A stretch of 64,000 bases of DNA from positions 1 through 64,000 of the forward strand of contig NZ_JAAWWK010000008.1 of NCBI RefSeq assembly GCF_012272835.1, given 5' to 3'. Below are positions 1 through 7,120 of this stretch, piece by piece. Source of the stretch: Spongiibacter thalassae (GTDB taxonomy: Bacteria; Pseudomonadota; Gammaproteobacteria; Pseudomonadales; Spongiibacteraceae). The notes beneath the pieces were generated by a model. That model made no database searches, had not been told where the DNA came from, and saw only the letters and a list, made by a program, of their open reading frames with translations. The stretch's first letter is position 1. The number at the start of each line of letters is the position of its first letter. The position numbers and the translations under genes are program-made.

Positions 1-108
1 AGATTCGTTTGAGTCTCGGGTTTTTTTATGGGTCTCTGGAAGTGGTATCCACTAGGCTCTGACCTACGGTCATGGCCAAAGCACTCGCTGCGCTCGCGGG
101 CCACACTG
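1..108. repeat. 108-bp direct repeat, copy 1
   Basis: Bases 1-108 recur without a mismatch at 343-450. The copy begins inside a terminator hairpin (the right arm and the T-run at 21-27 are visible), so the repeat probably continues to the left of the window. It carries one copy of the ATGGCC-AAAGCAC motif family at its right end. No coding function is seen. Confidence 0.95.
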
Positions 109-163
109 TCGCCAGGCTTCTAAACCAATGGCCAAAGCACACACTGCGTGTGCGGGCCACACT

Positions 164-196
164 AAATGCCCCAGCCGAGTTCGGTTGGGGCATTTT
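164..196 (+). terminator. Terminator-like hairpin in the repeat array
   Basis: AAATGCCCCA at 164-173 pairs with TGGGGCATTT at 186-195. A nested CCGA/TCGG stem lies inside the loop. A short T-run follows. No gene ends immediately before it. Confidence 0.6.
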
Positions 197-338
197 ACGT
201 TGTGGAATCCAAATAGTTGGGCAACTGGCTATGCCCAACGGTCATGGCCAAAGCACTCGCTAACGCTCGCGGGCCACGCTGTCGCCAGGCTTTAATTAAA
301 ATGGCCACAGCACTCGCTGCGCTCGCGGGCCACACTGC

Positions 339-369
339 CCCGAGATTCGTTTGAGTCTCGGGTTTTTTT
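339..369 (+). terminator. Orphan rho-independent terminator
   Basis: Stem CCCGAGA (339-345) with TCTCGGG (356-362), a 10-base loop, then seven T. It is partly included in the 108-bp repeat and no gene precedes it. Confidence 0.8.
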
Positions 370-450
370 ATGGGTCTCTGGAAGTGGTATCCACTAGGCT
401 CTGACCTACGGTCATGGCCAAAGCACTCGCTGCGCTCGCGGGCCACACTG
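343..450. repeat. 108-bp direct repeat, copy 2
   Basis: Identical to bases 1-108, giving a period of 342 bases. It starts within the terminator at 339-369 and ends just before a second, related terminator at 452-482. Perfect identity suggests a recent duplication or gene conversion. Confidence 0.95.
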
Positions 451-451
451 A

Positions 452-482
452 CCCGAGGTTCATCTGAGCCTCGGGTTTTTTT
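452..482 (+). terminator. Orphan rho-independent terminator
   Basis: Stem CCCGAGG (452-458) with CCTCGGG (469-475), then seven T. The 10-base loop differs from that of the terminator at 339-369 at two positions only (TTCATCTGAG against TTCGTTTGAG), so the two are clearly related copies. Confidence 0.8.
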
Positions 483-743
483 ATGGTTCTGCGGTAGCTT
501 CAGCGAGGCGAGACCCACAGCGCTTCGCGGGGCCGGCCCTGACCTACGGAGGTCAGGGCCAATGGCCAAAGCACACACTGCGTGTGCGGACTTTGTTAAG
601 TTCAGACAGGTATGGCTAGCGGAGAGCACGTCACTTGATCAGGATCAACATGCACAAACGCGACCTTTGACTATACTTGTTTGGGCCGAAGGTCGTTCAA
701 ATCACTGACGGCGGTGAGTTGAGAATATCTACAACGGCACAAC

Positions 744-1979
744 GTGGGGTTGATTTTGGACGTAGACAAGCCGCTTATGGCCCGCCAACCTATCCTGGAT
801 GCCAAGGGAGTCACCTTTGCCTATGAGTTGCTTTGTCGCTCTATTCCTATGAGCACAGAGGCGCTGCAGAGCTCTAATGGCAACCTGGCTACAGGTGAGA
901 TTTTGCTTGCCGCCTTTCTTGATATTGGCATCGACAATATCACTGGTGGGCTGCCTGCTTTTGTAAACATGACTGAATCCTGGCTGTCTATGCCGCCGGC
1001 CGTAAAGCCGGATAAGCTCGTTGTAGAGATTCTTGAATATGTGCCCCCGACAGATGCGAATATCGCAGCCGTGAAGGCGTTGCGTCAGCAGGGCTTTCGC
1101 GTTGCACTCGATGATTTCACCGGTGATGAAGTGCAGCGGGGTTGGTTGCCCTATGTCGATATCGTCAAAGTCGATGTCATGGATGTTCAGGCGCATACCA
1201 GCAGTGCGGAGCTTGTCAGTAGCAACCGCAATCCTGGGCTGATATGGCTCGCTGAGAAAGTAGAGACAATAGAGGATTACGAAAGACTAAAAGGCGAAGG
1301 CTATCAGCTGTTCCAGGGATTCTTCTTTAGTCGCCCAGCGTTGCTTTACGGAGAAAGAAAGCAGGACAGTCAGTATGCGGTTTTAAGACTGATTAATGAG
1401 CTGAATAACCCGGACAACACTACCCGGGACATCAGCACAGCAATACAAAGCGACCCCCAGCTGAGCTACCGCATTTTGCAGTTTATTAACTCAGCCAGCG
1501 TGAGTAGTGTCAATAAAGTCACCTCCATACATCAGGCCGTAACGATGGCCGGCGTTAAACGCATACTGGGCTGGGCAAATATGCTCGCGCTGGGGCGGTT
1601 GGACAATAAGCCTCGGGCGCTATTGGAGCAGGCCCTGTCGCGAGCCTACATCTGCCAGATGCTCGCAAAACACCTACCGTCTACCGATGACCAAACGGCT
1701 TATACAGTAGGGATGTTTTCCCTGCTGAATGCCTTCGTGGACGAGCCTATGGCAGAGGTCTGTGACAGGCTTCAGCTATCGGACGCGATGAGTGACGCGC
1801 TTCTCAGGGGTGATGGTATTTACGGGGAGATTCTCAAGGTCGCCACTTTGATGAGCGAGGGGCGACTGGAGAATATACGCAATGTTCCGAGGGGCATTGA
1901 CCCCGGTATATTTGCCGAGGTTCAGCAAAGCGCATTTCTTGAAGTGGGGAATCAGCTGCGGTTGTGCGGGATAGCGTAA
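744..1979 (+). CDS. EAL-HDOD two-domain signalling protein
   Basis: The 411-residue product has an EAL-like domain (about 12-200) followed by an HDOD domain (about 205-400). Recognisable EAL landmarks are YELLCR in place of the EALLR motif, FVNM, VEILEY, VALDDF, VKVDV, AEKVET and FQGFFF. The HDOD half has the helical pattern of the YuxH/CdgJ family. Members affect motility and surface behaviour, and many have lost phosphodiesterase activity; here the glutamate of the first motif is kept but its surroundings differ. The start is a GTG. An in-frame ATG eleven codons on (777) begins nearer the usual ARQPI motif and may be the true start. It is a single gene after the repeat array and converges with the bicarbonate permease gene. 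Confidence 0.88.
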   Translation: MGLILDVDKPLMARQPILDAKGVTFAYELLCRSIPMSTEALQSSNGNLATGEILLAAFLDIGIDNITGGLPAFVNMTESWLSMPPAVKPDKLVVEILEYVPPTDANIAAVKALRQQGFRVALDDFTGDEVQRGWLPYVDIVKVDVMDVQAHTSSAELVSSNRNPGLIWLAEKVETIEDYERLKGEGYQLFQGFFFSRPALLYGERKQDSQYAVLRLINELNNPDNTTRDISTAIQSDPQLSYRILQFINSASVSSVNKVTSIHQAVTMAGVKRILGWANMLALGRLDNKPRALLEQALSRAYICQMLAKHLPSTDDQTAYTVGMFSLLNAFVDEPMAEVCDRLQLSDAMSDALLRGDGIYGEILKVATLMSEGRLENIRNVPRGIDPGIFAEVQQSAFLEVGNQLRLCGIA

Positions 1980-2042
1980 AGGCCCGTTAATCTTTCGGGG
2001 GCTGCCTGGACATTAATGCGCAAATAATGAAGGGTGGAAATC

Positions 2043-2091
2043 CACAGGGCCTACGGACACAGTTTATCCGCTGTGGTCGTGAGGCCCTGTG
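2043..2091. terminator. Nested inverted repeat between convergent genes
   Basis: CACAGGGCCT (2043-2052) is a perfect inverted match to AGGCCCTGTG (2082-2091). Inside it CACAG (2058-2062) pairs with CTGTG (2071-2075). It sits between the stop codons of the EAL-HDOD gene and the leftward permease gene. There is no T-run, so it may act as a bidirectional 3' hairpin and not as a classical terminator. Confidence 0.55.
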
Positions 2092-2131
2092 TGATTCAAG
2101 CCGATTCAGTCCGGCAGCGACGAGCGTCATC

Positions 2132-3064
2132 TCACCCAACAATCATCTCGACCAAAGTGATGTAGAGGGGGATGCCGACGATCACGTTAAAGGGGAAAGT
2201 CACGCCTAGGGACGCGGTGATCGATAAACCGTGATCGGCATTTGGCAGGGCGGCCCGCATCGCCGCGGGCACGGCGATATAGGACGCGCTGGCTCCGAGC
2301 ACTGCGAGTAAGATCAGGCCACCCGGTGACAGGGCGATGGCATGGCCGATGGCTGCTCCAAGGAGTGCGCCGATCAGGGGCATGGCAACCGCGAAGGTGA
2401 TAAGAAAGCTAATACTGTCTTTAAGGCCTTTCAGACGATCAGCAGCCACCATGCCCATTTCGAGGAGGAACAGTGCAAGTATCGCCGGGAACAGGTCAAT
2501 AAACAGGGGGGTGATACGGCTCATCTGCTCCGCGCACAGGTAGCCAATAAGCAAGCCCCCGGTCATCAACACCATGCCCTGGTTGAGAAAGATTTCATGT
2601 AAAACATGGCTGCGGTTCGAGCCTTCGGTCTGGTTTTTGGCCAGCGCAAGGCCGATAGCAATCGCAGGCATTTCCAGTAGTACTACAAACAGCGGAAAGT
2701 AAGCCTCGTAGGCGATCTGGCGGTTGTCGAGCACAGCCACCGCTACCGCGTATGTGCCGACACTGACCGAGCCGTAGTGCGCTGCCAGCGATGCTGCGTC
2801 TATACGCTTCAGGCGGCCGATGACAAAAGCGAAGAAAAAAGCAATAACGGGGAGTATCACGCCCAGGCTAAGCACCCAGAGAGATTGGGAAAGTATGTTC
2901 GCCGAAGCGTGTCTGGAAAGAGCGACCCCGCCTTTGAGGCCGATCGCAAGCATAAGCATGATGGTCAGGCTTTTGTACAGGGACTCCGGTATGGCAAAGG
3001 GTGACTTTAGCAGGCGAGACACGACCCCCAGTAAAAAGAAGGCGACGACTATATCAATGGTCAT
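2132..3064 (-). CDS. SbtA-family sodium-dependent bicarbonate permease
   Basis: A 310-residue polytopic protein with about ten hydrophobic segments. It shows the hallmark stretches of the SbtA/DUF897 family: an N-terminal half ending GSVSVGTYAVAVAVL and a repeated half containing GASASYIAVPAAMR. Family members take up bicarbonate with sodium in cyanobacteria. Heterotrophic homologues probably supply bicarbonate to carboxylases, which is inference here. The gene overlaps the preceding 79-residue membrane protein gene (its ATG lies at the end of that gene) and diverges from a LysR regulator. The usual partner, a PII-like SbtB, is not present in the window. Confidence 0.88.
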   Translation of the reverse strand: MTIDIVVAFFLLGVVSRLLKSPFAIPESLYKSLTIMLMLAIGLKGGVALSRHASANILSQSLWVLSLGVILPVIAFFFAFVIGRLKRIDAASLAAHYGSVSVGTYAVAVAVLDNRQIAYEAYFPLFVVLLEMPAIAIGLALAKNQTEGSNRSHVLHEIFLNQGMVLMTGGLLIGYLCAEQMSRITPLFIDLFPAILALFLLEMGMVAADRLKGLKDSISFLITFAVAMPLIGALLGAAIGHAIALSPGGLILLAVLGASASYIAVPAAMRAALPNADHGLSITASLGVTFPFNVIVGIPLYITLVEMIVG

Positions 3065-3300
3065 TTTGCGTCACCTTTCAGGGCGTTACCGGCAATGAGT
3101 GTCGGGCGAGAAAAACGGCCAGACTGATGCAGGTACTGCACGGTATTCATCAGCAGCAACAGCGCGCCGACCAAGGCCGCCGCAAATCCGTCGTGTTCGG
3201 CGGTATTAAGCCAGAGCCCCAACAGTATCAGCCCTCCACCAACGAAAAGGCCAAAGGCAAGTTGATGCAGCAAGGCTGATGGGGAGTTTGATGAGTGCAT
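3061..3300 (-). CDS. Small two-helix membrane protein upstream of the permease
   Basis: The 79-residue product has two hydrophobic segments (about residues 10-30 and 38-57) and a polar tail ending in GDAK. I do not recognise the family. It is the first gene of a two-gene leftward operon: its last codons overlap the start of the SbtA-type permease by four bases, so translation is probably coupled. The position suggests an accessory subunit or folding partner of the permease, but nothing in the sequence proves it. A GGAGACG ribosome site lies just before the ATG. Confidence 0.75.
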   Translation of the reverse strand: MHSSNSPSALLHQLAFGLFVGGGLILLGLWLNTAEHDGFAAALVGALLLLMNTVQYLHQSGRFSRPTLIAGNALKGDAK

Positions 3301-3380
3301 GGAAACGTCTCCTTGTAGGTTGTGCGTGCATCTTGCGCCAAGTATTGAATAGACAAAAATAGATAATGATGTGATATTGC

Positions 3381-3396
3381 ATAGATAAATATCTAT
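3381..3396. promoter_or_regulatory. Inverted repeat, probable LysR operator
   Basis: ATAGAT-AAAT-ATCTAT is a perfect inverted repeat midway between the divergent permease operon and the LysR gene. A further ATAGAT half-site lies about 20 bases to its left in AATAGATAATGAT. LysR-type regulators typically bind such dyads between divergent genes. AT richness could also reflect the promoters. Confidence 0.6.
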
Positions 3397-3407
3397 TTAA
3401 TGCTGCG

Positions 3408-4385
3408 ATGACGCCAATGCCTATGCCGAACTTGATCCAAAAACTATCTCGCGGGGCAACTCTTCGGCAGCTGGAAATACTGGCGGTGGTATACCGCCTG
3501 GGGAGCATCAAAGCGGCGTCTGAGGCGCTACATCTGACCCAGCCAACAGTGTCGATGCAGCTGAAAAAACTGGGCGATGCCTCCGGTATGCCCCTGTATC
3601 AAATAATGGGGCGCAAGCTGGTGTTTACCGATTCGGGGCGTGAAATTGCGCTGTCGGCGACGCGTATATTTGGCGAATTAAGCGCTTTGGACATGAGGTT
3701 GTCCGAATTTAGGGGGCTGAGAGCCGGAGCGCTCAGGCTTTCGGTAGTGACCACCTCGAAATACTTTATCCCCCATATGCTTGGGCCTTTTTGTGAGCGC
3801 TATCCGGGTATTGATATTCAGCTGAATGTGGGAAATCGTCAGCAAATTATTGACCGCCTGGAAGCGGGAGATGAAGATTTTTATGTGTTTAGCCATCCCC
3901 CTGAAAATATCGATACGGTATCGACGCGCTTCCTCGTGAACCCACTGGTGGTGATTGCGCCTGAATCACATCCGTTGGCGGGAGAGCGGTCGGTGTCCTT
4001 GGTCCAGCTTGCCAGGGAGCCTTTCTTGATGCGGGAGCCCGGTTCCGGCACCCGCTATGCCATAGAACAATTTCTGCACAGGCATGACCTCAGGCTGAAT
4101 GTCAAAATGACCATCCAAAGCAACGAGGCGATCAAGCACGCGGTGATGTCCGGCCTCGGTGTCTCTATCCTTTCGGCGCATACCCTGACCTTCGGTGGCA
4201 ACGCCGGGCTGGTAGAGCTGCAGGTTGAAAAAATGCCCATAACAACGTCGTGGCACATGGTGTGGCCAAAGAGCAAAACGCTGTCGCCGATTGCTGACCG
4301 ATTTCTGCAGTATGTTCACAATGAGGGCCGTCGCCTGATCGAGGGAGAGTTCAAAAGAGTGGGATTTGAGACCAGAGAGCTTTAA
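3408..4385 (+). CDS. LysR-family regulator, CbbR/CmpR-like, divergent from SbtA
   Basis: The 325-residue protein has a winged helix-turn-helix at about 16-75 (TLRQLEILAVVYRLGSIKAA, then LHLTQPTVSMQLKKL) and a type-2 periplasmic-binding-like effector domain at about 100-310. The overall pattern resembles CbbR/CmpR regulators that sense carbon-status metabolites. It is transcribed away from the bicarbonate permease operon across a 107-base gap containing an ATAGAT inverted repeat, the classical arrangement for a LysR protein controlling its neighbour. Several ATG codons occur at the start (3408, 3417, 3423); the first is annotated. Its end overlaps the end of the convergent hydroxylase gene by four bases. 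Confidence 0.9.
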   Translation: MTPMPMPNLIQKLSRGATLRQLEILAVVYRLGSIKAASEALHLTQPTVSMQLKKLGDASGMPLYQIMGRKLVFTDSGREIALSATRIFGELSALDMRLSEFRGLRAGALRLSVVTTSKYFIPHMLGPFCERYPGIDIQLNVGNRQQIIDRLEAGDEDFYVFSHPPENIDTVSTRFLVNPLVVIAPESHPLAGERSVSLVQLAREPFLMREPGSGTRYAIEQFLHRHDLRLNVKMTIQSNEAIKHAVMSGLGVSILSAHTLTFGGNAGLVELQVEKMPITTSWHMVWPKSKTLSPIADRFLQYVHNEGRRLIEGEFKRVGFETREL

Positions 4386-5353
4386 TGCCCCTTCGGCAAA
4401 TCCTGGCTATCGGCTGAAGCAACAGCGGGGGCGCTATTGGCTGGTGGTGTTTTTCTGAATGGCACCCACAGCTGAGACAACCAGTTGCTCGGGAGATTGT
4501 CGTCTGCGATACCCAACTGTTCGGGGCCAGAGCGCTCCGTGTCCCGGTAGCGAGTGCCGAACACCACGTCCCAAATGAGCAGATTGCTGCCGTAATTATG
4601 GTTTGCCTCGGAAATCCTGAGTGAGTGATGCCAGCGGTGCATTTCGCCAACACTGAACACCCAGCTCAGTGGGCCAAGTTTGAAGTTGATATTGGCATGT
4701 TGGAACAGGCCCAGCACCGAGTTTGCCAATCCTATCAGGGCTAACACCTCTGCACCTGCCCCGGCCAGCGCCAGCGGCACCGCATTGAACACGCCGCGAA
4801 ACACCACTTCGCCGAAATGTGCGCGGGTGGCATTTAGCCAGTACAGCCGTCTGGGGTTGTGGTGAATGGCGTGGAAGCGCCATAGCAGAGGGACTTCGTG
4901 CAGCCAGCGGTGGGGCCAGTAATCGAAGAACTCCACGACAACGCAGGCCAGCAAAAACTGAGCGAGAAGTGGCCAGTCTGAGGGCCACAGGCCGGCGCCA
5001 ATGGACTCAGCCAACATCGCGCCGAGTACGACAACCCCTGCGGCGACGGCCGGCTGGATCAGTGCATTGATACCGAAATAACAGGGGAGATACAGCACAT
5101 CGGCTCCCAGATCACCCTGAGAGTGATTCCACTCCTTTTTGTAGGGCAGTGCGCGCTCCAAAACCAGTACCAGCACCAGGCTCACAAAGGTGCCAACCCC
5201 GACTACGAGGCTCGGCGGGTAGTCGTTAGCAATGGCCCATACGCCCCCGCCGAGAAGGGCGACAAGCGTTGCCGGAAAGACGAGCCAGGAAGCTACCGCC
5301 ATCGCCCTCGATGCGTCTTCACTTTGGCTGTCGGAGGTTTGCGCGTGGCTCAT
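4382..5353 (-). CDS. Sterol desaturase/fatty acid hydroxylase family membrane protein
   Basis: The 323-residue protein has four or five membrane segments and the histidine clusters of the di-iron fatty acid hydroxylase superfamily: HRWLH, HAIHH, then HRWHHS followed by NHNYG. These bind the non-haem iron pair that hydroxylates or desaturates a lipid. The substrate cannot be read from sequence. The ATG at 5353 begins a plausible cytoplasmic N-terminus; the frame is open further upstream but that part has no membrane-protein character and would run through the promoter of the divergent gene. A second member of the superfamily lies at 27598-28533. Confidence 0.87.
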   Translation of the reverse strand: MSHAQTSDSQSEDASRAMAVASWLVFPATLVALLGGGVWAIANDYPPSLVVGVGTFVSLVLVLVLERALPYKKEWNHSQGDLGADVLYLPCYFGINALIQPAVAAGVVVLGAMLAESIGAGLWPSDWPLLAQFLLACVVVEFFDYWPHRWLHEVPLLWRFHAIHHNPRRLYWLNATRAHFGEVVFRGVFNAVPLALAGAGAEVLALIGLANSVLGLFQHANINFKLGPLSWVFSVGEMHRWHHSLRISEANHNYGSNLLIWDVVFGTRYRDTERSGPEQLGIADDNLPSNWLSQLWVPFRKTPPANSAPAVASADSQDLPKGH

Positions 5354-5482
5354 GGCACTCCAGCTCGTGTTACCAGGGTTTAATACTGGTGGATTAATGA
5401 TGACTACTTTACTACAAAGGCCGAAAAGGGGGTGTCGCGGCCCTCGCAGACATTGGCGTGGGATTAAGCTAGAATTCTGTGT

Positions 5483-5857
5483 ATGAAAAACATTCTCTAC
5501 AGCTTGTTGATGCTTATGGCCATCATGCCCGCGCTGGCGTGCGGGTCTTTTGACTGTGAGAATGTGCTGCCCGTGGCGACCGAGCTGCCCTGCCATGAAC
5601 AGCCTGCGCAGCCGCATGGCCCCAGTGGGCCAATGCTGTTCAAAGACTGCACTAACCTGGATTTGAATTACTATCAGGCCGACAAGCCCATCCAGGAGCC
5701 GGTGTTAAAACTGATCAACTACTACGTCATTTTTGATGTTGCCGAGAGTGACTTTCTTGCCGGATTGCTTCCCGTCCATAGCGCCCGCGCTCCCCCCGAT
5801 AATTTATATGCCCCTCCATCCGCACTGTACCTGAGTACCCTTCGTATTCGCATCTAG
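5483..5857 (+). CDS. Small exported cysteine-containing protein before cusB
   Basis: The 124-residue product opens with a signal peptide (MKNILYSLLMLMAIMPALA). The mature part has four cysteines in its first half (in CGSFDCENV, LPCHE and KDCTN), several histidines and prolines, and no recognised domain. It lies 48 bases before cusB on the same strand, so it is probably the first gene of the metal-efflux operon. Cysteine and histidine content fits a periplasmic metal-handling role. That is inference only. Its final residues (LSTLRIRI) may form an outer-membrane-like strand, but this is uncertain. Confidence 0.65.
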   Translation: MKNILYSLLMLMAIMPALACGSFDCENVLPVATELPCHEQPAQPHGPSGPMLFKDCTNLDLNYYQADKPIQEPVLKLINYYVIFDVAESDFLAGLLPVHSARAPPDNLYAPPSALYLSTLRIRI

Positions 5858-5905
5858 GCAATTCTGTCGTTGAAAGGCTATTCCCTCTCAATACAGGACA
5901 TTGCT

Positions 5906-7120
5906 ATGCGCGTGCTATTTCTAGTTGTTGTAATTTTTTTAAGTGCTCCCGCCTCTCTGGCCGAGGAGATTTATGTCTGCCCGATGCACCCCCATATCCA
6001 CGGTGAGCAAGGGGAGACCTGCCCCGTCTGTGGAATGACGCTGGTGCCACAGGCGGCTCAGCCACCGGCGAAGCCCGCCAAGGCCAACGCGACGGGCCAG
6101 TCCGCGGTGCAAATTTCGCCTGATTTTATGCAAGCACTGGGTGTGAGAACGGCGAAGGTCGAGGAGCGTCTGTTGACCCAGCGTGTGCAGGCCTTTGGCG
6201 AAGTCGTGCCCAGCAGCCGCAATGCGCTGGCGCTAAGCATGCGCAGCGAAGGCTGGATCACCGATCTTCGCGCCAATGCCGTGGGTGATACGGTAAGCAA
6301 AGGCGACCTGTTGTTTACCTATTACAGCCCGGAGATTATCGCCGCCCAGGTCGATTACCTGACAGTAGCGGCGACAGAATCCCGGCAGGAAAGGGCCGAG
6401 CAGCGCCTGCGACTGTACGGCATGGAAGACAAGGCCATTGCCGAGTTCAAGGCTCGCGGAAAGGTCATCGAGCAAATGCCCTTTTACGCACCCTTCGATG
6501 GCACTGTCACAGAATTGCCCGTGCGCAAGGGGGACTACCTGCAAGCGGGAGAACTTGTACTCGGGTTGCAGAATTTCAGTCAGGTCTGGGTAAACGCTGC
6601 GATAGCCCTGCGAGACTTGCCCTTGATTGAGATAGGCCAGCATGCCGAAGTGAGAAACCCGGCAACGGGGCGTCGCTATAACAGCACCGTCGAGTTTATC
6701 CACCATGTGGCTGATCCGGTAAGTCGTACCGGCATCGTGAGATTGGCGCTGCCCCACGATATGGGAGACCCCAAGCCCGGCATCTATGTCGATGTGGAGT
6801 TTCAGGTGAATCCGGGAGCGCGATTGGCAGTGCCCAGCGAGGCTCTGTTATATGACCGACAGGGTGCCTACGTTTTTCTGGCACTGGATGAGGGCCGTTT
6901 TCAGGCCCGGCAAGTAGAAACCGGGGTGAGCTCAGAGGGGTACACCGAGATTCTTGCCGGTCTGCAACAGGGGCAGCGCATCGTCACCGCCGGCCAGTTC
7001 CTGATCGACGCCGAAAGCCGCCTGCGTTCTGGCATGTCACGTATGGAACATATGGGTCACGGCGATGAAGCCGCTGGGTCATCTCCCGGCAACAGCATGG
7101 AGGCTCACCATGCTCACTGA
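5906..7120 (+). CDS. cusB: CusB-type periplasmic adaptor of a heavy-metal RND pump
   Basis: A 404-residue membrane-fusion protein. A signal peptide (to about residue 19) is followed by a heavy-metal-binding domain with CPMHP and CPVCGM at about 24-45, then the barrel-sandwich, alpha-hairpin and beta-barrel regions of the HlyD/CusB family. A histidine- and methionine-rich tail closes the protein (HMGHGDE, then HHAH). It should link the inner-membrane pump CusA to an outer-membrane channel and may pass Cu(I) or Ag(I) to it. The ATG at 5906 is preferred to an upstream in-frame TTG because it starts the signal peptide. The coding end overlaps the cusA start by 11 bases. Confidence 0.92.
   Translation: MRVLFLVVVIFLSAPASLAEEIYVCPMHPHIHGEQGETCPVCGMTLVPQAAQPPAKPAKANATGQSAVQISPDFMQALGVRTAKVEERLLTQRVQAFGEVVPSSRNALALSMRSEGWITDLRANAVGDTVSKGDLLFTYYSPEIIAAQVDYLTVAATESRQERAEQRLRLYGMEDKAIAEFKARGKVIEQMPFYAPFDGTVTELPVRKGDYLQAGELVLGLQNFSQVWVNAAIALRDLPLIEIGQHAEVRNPATGRRYNSTVEFIHHVADPVSRTGIVRLALPHDMGDPKPGIYVDVEFQVNPGARLAVPSEALLYDRQGAYVFLALDEGRFQARQVETGVSSEGYTEILAGLQQGQRIVTAGQFLIDAESRLRSGMSRMEHMGHGDEAAGSSPGNSMEAHHAH

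Larger units (their letters stand above)
72..590. repeat. Six-copy short repeat family in the gene-free left end
   Basis: About 36-base copies beginning ATGGCC and ending GGGCCACACT lie at 72-108, 128-163, 244-281, 301-337, 414-450 and, truncated, 562-590. Copies 2 and 6 carry ACACACTGCGTGTGC where the others have TCGCTGCGCTCGC. In copies 2 and 6 this makes a perfect GCACAC/GTGTGC stem. All copies point the same way. A perfect 11-bp inverted repeat (GGCCCTGACCT, tetraloop ACGG) lies at 535-560. The whole stretch 1-743 has no convincing gene. Open frames read through the repeats have low-complexity translations and no ribosome sites. Confidence 0.85.

Noticed and set aside
195-629. Open frames across the left repeat array
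   Set aside because: Their translations repeat with the DNA repeats, have odd composition, and cross several terminators.
5354-5617. N-terminal extension of the hydroxylase gene to 5617
   Set aside because: The added residues lack family similarity and would run through the promoter and start of the divergent exported-protein gene.
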